The translations under genes were made by a program, and so were the position numbers. This document shows, in pieces, positions 1 through 5,601 of a stretch of 9,880 nucleotides of DNA; within the stretch, counting starts at the first letter, position 1, and each line of letters begins with the position of its first letter. Origin of the DNA: Gemmatimonadota bacterium (GTDB taxonomy: Bacteria > Gemmatimonadota > Gemmatimonadetes > Longimicrobiales > Gaopeijiaceae); the NCBI GenBank assembly GCA_007127575.1, contig SKZC01000329.1, forward strand, positions 1 to 9,880, read 5' to 3'. Under the pieces are notes generated by a model that saw nothing but the letters and a program-made list of their open reading frames with translations, was not told the DNA's origin and searched no databases.

Positions 1-2
1 CC

Positions 3-1010
3 ACCGAGCTCCTGGTGGAGGCGGCCGGGGAGCTCCGTCCCCTGTTCGAGCGGTTCCGCCCTTCCCACTTTGAAGCCGAAACGGTGCTGGCCTTCGAGCT
101 CTTCCGCCGGGAGCAGGTGAGCATGGTGGTGGCCGAAGTGGGCCTGGGAGGGAGGCTGGACGCCACCAACGTGGTGGAGCCCAGCGTCACGGCCATCACG
201 AACGTGGGCCTGGACCATGGCCAATACCTGGGCCGGACTCTTGCGGAGGTGGCTTGGGAAAAGGCGGGGATCTTGAAGCAGGGAGTCCCGGCTGTGCTGG
301 GCGAGACTCGCCCGCGGATCCGGGCTCTGTTTCAGAAGTGGGCCCGGGAGCGTCACGTGCCTCTCCAGATGGTGGAACGGAGGCTCCGTGGGGCTCAGGT
401 GAGTCGAAGGGGAACCGAGGTGAAGGTGCTCACCGACTCGTTTGGCCCCCTACACGTTTCCACTCCCCTCCTGGGAGCGCATCAGGCCCGGAACATGGCG
501 GTGGCGGTCAGGGGACTGGACCTTCTTCCGTCCGTCCTCCGGCCTTCTCGGCAGTCGGTGGTGGAAGGGGTGAGGGGTGTCCGGGTCCCCGGTCGTATGG
601 AGGTGGCGGAAGCGAAGGGAGGAGGCTGGCTGCTGGATGTGGCTCACAACCCGGCCGGGGCCCGCGCTCTCGCCCGAACCCTGGCGGCCCTCGACTTTCC
701 CCGGCCCCGGGTCCTGGTGGCCGGGATTCTGGCGGACAAGGATGGGGCCGGGATTCTGAGACCACTCCTCCGAGCCGTGGATGAGGCGATCCTCACCTCT
801 CCCCCCGGGGCCCCCCCTCATCGGCGGTGGGATCCGGATTCGGTGGCGGGGACGCTGAGCGGTTCCAAGCCTCTGGAGGTCCGGAGGGACCTTCGAGAGG
901 CGTTGCAGGTATCCCGGAGCCGAGCTGGAGGAGGCGGGACCGTGGTGGTCAGCGGCTCGTTCCATACCGTGGGAGCGGCACGCTCGTGGCTGGGCCTCAG
1001 GGACGCTTGA
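3..1010 (+). CDS. folC: Folylpolyglutamate synthase / dihydrofolate synthase, 3' portion (5' end outside window)
   Basis: Cytosolic Mur-ligase-family enzyme that uses ATP to add glutamate to tetrahydrofolates (and, in bifunctional forms, to dihydropteroate). The frame is open from base 3, so the start lies upstream. The visible 335 codons contain the family signature EVGLGGRLDATN (135-170), then NVGLDH, then WEKAGILK. The C-terminal ligase domain shows DVAHNPAGARAL (from 636), where bacterial FolC usually has DGAHNP, followed by GILADKDGAGILRPL. Roughly the first 100 residues are missing, including the P-loop, compared with the usual 420-450. The gene ends with TGA at 1008-1010, and a 64-base gap leads to hisS. 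The sequence alone cannot tell whether dihydrofolate synthase activity is also present. The family call is secure. Confidence 0.95.
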   Translation, partial: TELLVEAAGELRPLFERFRPSHFEAETVLAFELFRREQVSMVVAEVGLGGRLDATNVVEPSVTAITNVGLDHGQYLGRTLAEVAWEKAGILKQGVPAVLGETRPRIRALFQKWARERHVPLQMVERRLRGAQVSRRGTEVKVLTDSFGPLHVSTPLLGAHQARNMAVAVRGLDLLPSVLRPSRQSVVEGVRGVRVPGRMEVAEAKGGGWLLDVAHNPAGARALARTLAALDFPRPRVLVAGILADKDGAGILRPLLRAVDEAILTSPPGAPPHRRWDPDSVAGTLSGSKPLEVRRDLREALQVSRSRAGGGGTVVVSGSFHTVGAARSWLGLRDA

Positions 1011-1038
1011 GGGTCGTTCTCCACCGGGAAACCTCGCC

Positions 1039-1068
1039 TTGCCCCTTTTCTCCGGATTTCTCTACATT
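1039..1068 (+). promoter_or_regulatory. Candidate sigma-70-type promoter of hisS, possibly leaderless
   Basis: TTGCCC (1039-1044, 4 of 6 to the -35 consensus) and TACATT (1063-1068, 4 of 6 to the -10 consensus) are 18 bases apart. The expected start point, about 7 bases after the -10, falls on or beside the A of the hisS ATG at 1075. No purine-rich Shine-Dalgarno sequence is seen in the 20 bases before that ATG. Both facts fit a leaderless transcript. Matches of this quality also arise by chance, so this is a prediction only. Confidence 0.35.
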
Positions 1069-1074
1069 CCGCCC

Positions 1075-2379
1075 ATGCCGAACGAAGAGAGCTTCGCCCG
1101 GCTCCCGGGGTTTCGGGATTTCCCCCCCCAGGAGCTGGCCTTTCGACAACACATCTTCGATGCGTGGCGCCGGGTCTCCCGGCGCTACGGTTTTTTAGAG
1201 TACGACGGCCCTCCGTTGGAGGGGCTGGAACTCTACACCGCCAAGAGCGGAGACGAGATCGTCGGTCAGCTGTATAACTTTCAGGACAAGGGGGACCGGG
1301 AGGTGGCTCTTCGGCCCGAGATGACCCCGTCTCTGGCCCGGATTCTGGCGGACCGGAGTCGTTCGCTTCCCAAGCCCATCCGGTGGTTTTCCGTGCCTCA
1401 GCTCTTCCGCTACGAGCGTCAGCAGCGGGGTCGGCTCCGGGAACACTTCCAGTGGAACGTGGATGTGGTAGGGGAGGCAGACGTCTCTGCCGACGCCGAG
1501 GTCTTAGCAGTGGCTCTGGACGGTCTCCGAGAGCTGGGGTTGGACGAGATGGATTTTCGCGCCCGGGTCTCGGACCGGCGCCTCCTTCGAGCCGTGCTGG
1601 AGGAGGCCGGGGTGCCCAGCGGCGAGATGGAGAGCGCCTTCCAGGTGGTGGACAAGGTGGAGCGGGAGTCGGACGAGCGGACTCTGGAGCGGCTTGGGGA
1701 GCTGGGCCTGAAGCCGACGGCAGCGAGGAAGGTGCTGGAACTCCTTCAGGCCCCGGGCCTGGAACGTGTCCAGGAACATTACGGGGACCGGGACGCGGTG
1801 GGGCCCGTTCTGGAGGATCTTCACCGGTATCTGGAGGACCTGGCCGCCCTGGGGCTCGAGGAGAACGTAGAAGTAGATATCCGGATCGTTCGGGGGCTAG
1901 CCTACTACACGGGGATCGTCTTCGAGCTCTTCGATCGGAAAGGCGAGCTCAGGGCCATCTGCGGAGGGGGGCGTTACGATCGCCTTCTGGAGCTCGTGGG
2001 GGGAGAGTCCCTTCCGGCCGTGGGATTCGGCATGGGGGATGTGGTTCTGGGCGAGCTCCTCCGGGACCGGGGGCTGAGCCCCCACTTCCGGCGGGAGGTG
2101 GACCTGTTCATCGTGGCCATTGGCGACGATCTTCGGCCGTTGGCCCGGCGAGTGGCTGCGGCCGAACGAGCTCGGGGCCGCTCCGTGGTCTACGGACTCC
2201 GGTCTCAGTCGGTGCGAAAGCAGTTTTCCCAGGCCGGGGCCGAGGGAGCCCGCCGGACGCTGGTCCTGGGACCGGAGGAGGTAAGCCGTGGGGTCGCGGT
2301 GCTTCGGGACATGCAGGATGGGGAGGAGCGGGAGGTCGCTCTCGAGAGCTTCTTCCCGGATCGGAGGGAGGGGCTGTGA
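1075..2379 (+). CDS. hisS: Histidyl-tRNA synthetase
   Basis: Class II cytosolic synthetase that charges tRNA-His; 434 aa, normal for HisRS. The start is ATG 1075. An in-frame TTG at 1039 is less likely, because it coincides with a -35-like hexamer and adds an atypical leader. Motif 2 is FRYERQQRGRLREHFQ (about 111-126). The two histidine-specific motifs are RGLAYYTG (273-280) and GGGRYD (297-302). An anticodon-binding domain spans about 343-425 and includes RSQSVRKQFSQA. Motif 3 reads GFGMGDVVLGEL and lacks the usual Glu-Arg pair. The Asp usual in RGLDYYT is Ala here. Both variants recall, from memory, the plant-organelle-like HisRS lineage. The complete anticodon domain and intact histidine motifs argue against HisZ, the regulatory paralogue. 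A 67-base gap leads to the next gene. Confidence 0.95.
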   Translation: MPNEESFARLPGFRDFPPQELAFRQHIFDAWRRVSRRYGFLEYDGPPLEGLELYTAKSGDEIVGQLYNFQDKGDREVALRPEMTPSLARILADRSRSLPKPIRWFSVPQLFRYERQQRGRLREHFQWNVDVVGEADVSADAEVLAVALDGLRELGLDEMDFRARVSDRRLLRAVLEEAGVPSGEMESAFQVVDKVERESDERTLERLGELGLKPTAARKVLELLQAPGLERVQEHYGDRDAVGPVLEDLHRYLEDLAALGLEENVEVDIRIVRGLAYYTGIVFELFDRKGELRAICGGGRYDRLLELVGGESLPAVGFGMGDVVLGELLRDRGLSPHFRREVDLFIVAIGDDLRPLARRVAAAERARGRSVVYGLRSQSVRKQFSQAGAEGARRTLVLGPEEVSRGVAVLRDMQDGEEREVALESFFPDRREGL

Positions 2380-2446
2380 CGCAACTCCTGGAGCGCCCGG
2401 AAGTGGGAGGGTAGGTGCAGGCGAGCGGAGGAGGTAGGGGAAAGTC

Positions 2447-2746
2447 ATGACGGAGGATGGATTCGAGGAGACTCGAGCGACGATGGAGCGTGCGATCCGG
2501 AGGCTCAACGCCCTGGAGTACGCCATGCTGGCTGTGGCCATGATCTTCGCGTTGGCCGGGGGGGCGGTGGTGGCCTTCCTCTTCGTGCCGCCACAGGTGC
2601 CGTTCTGGCTCTCCTGGTCCGTTCTCTCCCTCCTCCTCTTCCTCATCCCGGCGGTGGGGGTGGCACGCAAGGAGTCCGGTGGAGGCTCCGTAGACGAAAA
2701 CCTGGATGGACCGACGAGGATCGACGAGGCGGATGACAGACGATAG
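2447..2746 (+). CDS. Hypothetical two-helix membrane protein between hisS and proS
   Basis: I do not recognise the family. The product is 99 aa. An acidic/basic N-terminal segment (1-23, MTEDGFEETRATMERAIRR...) is followed by hydrophobic helices at about 24-47 and 50-73. They are joined by a short turn (VPPQVP), so both ends probably face the same side, by the positive-inside rule the cytoplasm (RRLN before, RKES after). A polar, acidic tail of about 25 residues follows. ATG 2447 is preceded by GGAGGAGGT (2427-2435) and by AGGGGA closer in, so initiation is well supported. The 3' end overlaps proS by 14 bases (TAG at 2744-2746, proS ATG at 2733), which suggests translational coupling. It does not look like AtpZ/AtpI, although those are also small two-helix proteins. 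Gene reality is likely; function is unknown. Confidence 0.75.
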   Translation: MTEDGFEETRATMERAIRRLNALEYAMLAVAMIFALAGGAVVAFLFVPPQVPFWLSWSVLSLLLFLIPAVGVARKESGGGSVDENLDGPTRIDEADDRR

Positions 2747-4190
2747 ACGGCTGACCCCCAGGTCCGAGGACTTTGCGGCCTGGTATAACGAGGTAGTGCT
2801 CCGGGCGGAGCTGGCGGACTACTCCCCGGTGCGGGGAAGCATGGTCATCCGTCCCTGGGGATACGGCATATGGGAGAACATGCAACGGGCCCTGGATGAC
2901 CTCTTCAAGGAGACGGGCCACGAAAACGCGTATTTCCCGCTCCTCATCCCCATGTCTTTCATCGAGAAGGAGAAGGAGCATGTGGAGGGGTTCAAGCCGG
3001 AGCTGGCTGTGGTCACCCACGCCGGAGGGAAGGACCTGGAGGAGCCCCTGGTGATTCGTCCCACCTCGGAGACGATCATCTACTCCATGTACAGCAAGTG
3101 GGTACAGAGCTACCGGGATCTCCCGCTCCTGCTGAACCAGTGGGCCAACGTGATGAGGTGGGAGCTCCGTACCCGACTCTTCCTCCGGACCTCTGAATTC
3201 CTCTGGCAGGAAGGGCACACGGCCCACGCCACTGCGGAGGAGGCTGAGGAGGAAACCCGGCGGATGCTGGGGGTCTACCGCACCTTCATGGAGGAGTGGA
3301 TCGCCATGCCTCCGTTGACGGGGCTCAAGAGCGAGTCCGAAAAGTTTGCAGGCGCCGTGCGAAGCTACTCCTGCGAGGCGCTCATGCAGGACAACCGGGC
3401 GCTCCAGGCGGGTACGTCCCACTTCCTGGGCCAGAACTTCGCCAAGCAGTTCGACCTCACCTTTCAGAGCGAGGCTGGAGAGGAAGAGTACGCCTGGAAC
3501 ACGTCGTGGGGCGTCTCTACCCGATTGGTAGGTGGCATGGTTCTGACCCATGGCGACGACGACGGGGTGGTCGTCCCTCCCAGGCTGGCTCCGGCTCAGG
3601 TGGTGGTGGTCCCCATCGCCCGCGGGGAGGACGGGGGAGCCGTTCGAGAGAAGGCCGAGTCCTTGCGCCTCCAGCTAAAGGATGCCGGGGTCCGGGTTCG
3701 GGTGGACGCCCGGGACCACCTGAGCCCTGGCGCCAAGTTCTACGAGTGGGAACGGAAGGGAGTACCCATCCGGCTGGAGGTGGGCCCGAAGGACCTGGCG
3801 AAGGAGCAGGTGGTCCTGGTGAATCGAGTGGAGTTGGAGGGAGAGAAGCGGAAACAGTTTCTGCCCGAGGACGAGGCGGTGAAGTCCCTTCCCGGGCGGT
3901 TGGATCGGCTTCAGGCCCACCTGCTGGCCCGTGCCGTCCAGCGCAGGGAGGAGAACACCCGGCGAGGGGCCGCCTCCATCGACGAGCTCGCCGATCACTT
4001 CGAGGACGGTGCCGGCTTCGTCTACACCGGCTGGAGTGGAGATCCCGGGGTGGAGGAGGAGGTCAAGGAGCGGACCAAGGCCACGATCCGGTGCATCCCC
4101 GATCCGGACTTTCGCTCTTCCACGCCCCCCGAACGCTGTGTCGGCGGCGAGAAGGCGGAAATGGAGGTGGTCTGGGCGCGGGCGTACTGA
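2733..4190 (+). CDS. proS: Prolyl-tRNA synthetase, archaeal/eukaryal type
   Basis: Class IIa cytosolic synthetase that charges tRNA-Pro; 485 aa, close to the roughly 480 of the Thermus-like type. It lacks the large editing insertion of the E. coli type. RPTSETIIY is at 109-117. Motif 2 runs from R142 (RWELRTRLFLRTSEFLWQEG). Motif 3 is GGMVLTHGDDDGVVVPP (267-283), followed by the anticodon domain. The C-terminal extension ends in VVWARAY; a terminal Tyr is typical of this type. The Cys cluster that binds zinc in some relatives is mostly gone (see findings). The start is ATG 2733 (MTDDRRLTPRSEDF), inside the end of the upstream membrane gene; ATG 2706 is an in-frame alternative nine codons earlier. 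The stop TGA (4188-4190) shares its A with the lysA ATG. Confidence 0.95.
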   Translation: MTDDRRLTPRSEDFAAWYNEVVLRAELADYSPVRGSMVIRPWGYGIWENMQRALDDLFKETGHENAYFPLLIPMSFIEKEKEHVEGFKPELAVVTHAGGKDLEEPLVIRPTSETIIYSMYSKWVQSYRDLPLLLNQWANVMRWELRTRLFLRTSEFLWQEGHTAHATAEEAEEETRRMLGVYRTFMEEWIAMPPLTGLKSESEKFAGAVRSYSCEALMQDNRALQAGTSHFLGQNFAKQFDLTFQSEAGEEEYAWNTSWGVSTRLVGGMVLTHGDDDGVVVPPRLAPAQVVVVPIARGEDGGAVREKAESLRLQLKDAGVRVRVDARDHLSPGAKFYEWERKGVPIRLEVGPKDLAKEQVVLVNRVELEGEKRKQFLPEDEAVKSLPGRLDRLQAHLLARAVQRREENTRRGAASIDELADHFEDGAGFVYTGWSGDPGVEEEVKERTKATIRCIPDPDFRSSTPPERCVGGEKAEMEVVWARAY

Positions 4191-5464
4191 TGGAGTCCAC
4201 CCCGGGGCTCTCCGGGTTCCGCAGGCTGGGGGGGGAGCTGCACTGCGGAGAGGTTCCGCTGGAGGAGCTGGCCCGTCGCTACGGCACGCCGCTCTACGTC
4301 TATGACCTGGCCCTCGTGGGTGAGAACGTTCGAAGGTTCCGCACCGCCTTTTCCGGCGTACCGTTCACGCTGGCGTACTCGGTGAAGGCGAATGGGAACC
4401 TGTCGGTCCTGAACCGATTGGCCTCCCTTGGAACGGGAGCGGACATCGTAAGCGCCGGCGAGCTCCACCGATGTCTCCAGGCGGGGATCCGGCCCCGGGA
4501 CATCTATTTCGCCGGGGTGGGCAAGCGCCCCGAAGAGGTCGAACGGGCGTTGGAGGCTGGGATCGGGGCCTTTCACGTGGAGAGCGCCCACGAGCTGGAG
4601 GTCCTGGCTAAGGTGGCGGAGGAGAAAGACCTTCGGGCCCCTCTGGCCATCCGGGTCAACCCGGACATCCACTCCCCCACGTTCCACGAGTACACCCGGA
4701 CCGGCCACGCCGCCTCCAAGTTCGGCGTTCCCGCCTCTGAAGCCCTGGAGCTCTACCGCCGGGCCAACGAGCATGAGCATCTGGCTGTCCGGGGAGTGGA
4801 CGTCCACATCGGTTCCCAGATCATGGACCCCGACCCCTATATGGAGGCGTGGAGGACGGTGAGGGGGCTCCTTCGGCTCCTTCGGGACGAGGGCATGAAA
4901 CTGGAGTATGTGGATCTCGGCGGTGGCTTCGGCGTGGGCTACCGAGGGGAGCCGGGTCTGGATCTGGACTTCCTGGCGGAAGCGCTGGTCCCTCAGGTCC
5001 AGGCCGAGGGGTTGGAGCTCATCCTGGAACCGGGCCGATCCGTGGTGGGAGAGGCGGGGGTTCTCGTGGTTCAGGTCCTCCACGTCAAGCGGTCCGGGGG
5101 GACGGTCTTCGTGGTAGCGGATGGGGGAATGACCGAACTCCTGCGACCCAGCCATTACGGAGGCTTTCACGCGGTGGAGCCGGTGGTGAAGCGGGACCAT
5201 CGACCCGTGGAGCCCGTGGACCTGGTGGGGCCCATTTGCGAGTCCGGGGATTTCCTGGCTCGGGACCGGGAGCTGGCGGTCCCGGAGCCCGGTGAGCTGC
5301 TGGCGGTGCGCACCGCCGGCGCCTACGGGTTCAGCATGGCCTCGAACTATAACGCCAGGAGAAGACCCGCCGAGGTGGTGGTGGACGGCACCCGCGTTCA
5401 CCTGGCCCGACCTCGGGAGAGCTACTCTGACCTGGTTCGTGGCGAGACCCTTCCGGATTGGTAG
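4190..5464 (+). CDS. lysA: Diaminopimelate decarboxylase
   Basis: PLP-dependent fold-III decarboxylase that converts meso-diaminopimelate to L-lysine and CO2, the last step of lysine synthesis; 424 aa, normal for LysA. The PLP lysine is K66 in YSVKANGN. HIGSQI begins at H206, the glycine loop DLGGGFG spans 242-248, and EPGR is at 280-283. The active-site cysteine that acts across the dimer is C350 in CESGD. AGAYGFSMASNYN follows near the C-terminus. ATG 4190 overlaps the proS stop by one base (TGATG). No Shine-Dalgarno lies at useful distance (the nearest, GGAGGT at 4164-4169, is about 20 bases away), so translation probably depends on ribosomes finishing proS. The same frame stays open far upstream inside proS, but that part matches no LysA and reads proS out of frame. 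Confidence 0.96.
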   Translation: MESTPGLSGFRRLGGELHCGEVPLEELARRYGTPLYVYDLALVGENVRRFRTAFSGVPFTLAYSVKANGNLSVLNRLASLGTGADIVSAGELHRCLQAGIRPRDIYFAGVGKRPEEVERALEAGIGAFHVESAHELEVLAKVAEEKDLRAPLAIRVNPDIHSPTFHEYTRTGHAASKFGVPASEALELYRRANEHEHLAVRGVDVHIGSQIMDPDPYMEAWRTVRGLLRLLRDEGMKLEYVDLGGGFGVGYRGEPGLDLDFLAEALVPQVQAEGLELILEPGRSVVGEAGVLVVQVLHVKRSGGTVFVVADGGMTELLRPSHYGGFHAVEPVVKRDHRPVEPVDLVGPICESGDFLARDRELAVPEPGELLAVRTAGAYGFSMASNYNARRRPAEVVVDGTRVHLARPRESYSDLVRGETLPDW

Positions 5465-5486
5465 CCGTCCTCCCTCCTGTGAAATT
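5458..5486 (+). promoter_or_regulatory. Weak candidate promoter for the efflux cassette
   Basis: TTGGTA (5458-5463) overlaps the lysA stop. It is followed after 17 bases by GAAATT (5481-5486), preceded by TG one base away (an extended -10 arrangement). The -10 matches only 3 of 6 consensus bases. It is the best-placed candidate I can find in the lysA-tolC gap, but it is not strong. A transcript from here would carry a leader of about 110 bases. Confidence 0.2.
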
Positions 5487-5564
5487 CGTCTCAACGCTCC
5501 TGCCCCGTCGTCTGTCCTAGGGGTGAACGGGCCCAGGGGCCCCTCCCTTGATACGACGTACGAA

Positions 5565-5582
5565 CCCCCGCTCCTGCGGGGG
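5565..5582 (+). promoter_or_regulatory. Perfect GC hairpin in the tolC leader
   Basis: CCCCCGC (5565-5571) and GCGGGGG (5576-5582) form a 7-bp all-GC stem closed by a TCCT loop. It ends five bases before the AGGAG ribosome-binding site (5588-5592). No T-run follows, so it is not a standard intrinsic terminator for lysA. CTCCTG (5571-5576) inside it is the exact complement of CAGGAG (5587-5592), so an alternative fold could hide the ribosome-binding site. The structure is directly readable from sequence; a regulatory role is inferred. Confidence 0.5.
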
Positions 5583-5587
5583 TGTCC

Positions 5588-5592
5588 AGGAG
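5588..5592 (+). promoter_or_regulatory. Ribosome-binding site that decides the tolC start
   Basis: AGGAG at 5588-5592 touches the ATG at 5593, which is too close to serve it. It lies nine bases before the in-frame GTG at 5602, a workable distance. This favours GTG 5602 as the start. The two options differ by only three residues, and both leave an intact signal peptide. Confidence 0.55.
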
Positions 5593-5601
5593 ATGGGATC
5601 A

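Noticed and set aside
1075..2379. HisZ, the regulatory paralogue of HisRS
   Set aside because: The protein has full length, intact motif 2, both histidine motifs and a C-terminal anticodon domain, which HisZ lacks.
3296..4189. Continuous upstream extension of the lysA frame through proS
   Set aside because: This part reads proS in another frame and yields Gly/Arg-rich sequence unlike LysA. The LysA family N-terminus fits ATG 4190.
4022..5494. Long open frame of about 490 codons on the - strand opposite lysA
   Set aside because: It lies exactly antisense to a clear LysA gene. Its product is rich in His, Pro, Gly and Arg with no domain I recognise. Long antisense frames are expected in GC-rich coding DNA.
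5529..5543. GGGCCCAGGGGCCCC as a lysA terminator
   Set aside because: The self-complementary blocks leave too short a loop for a good hairpin, and no T-run follows.
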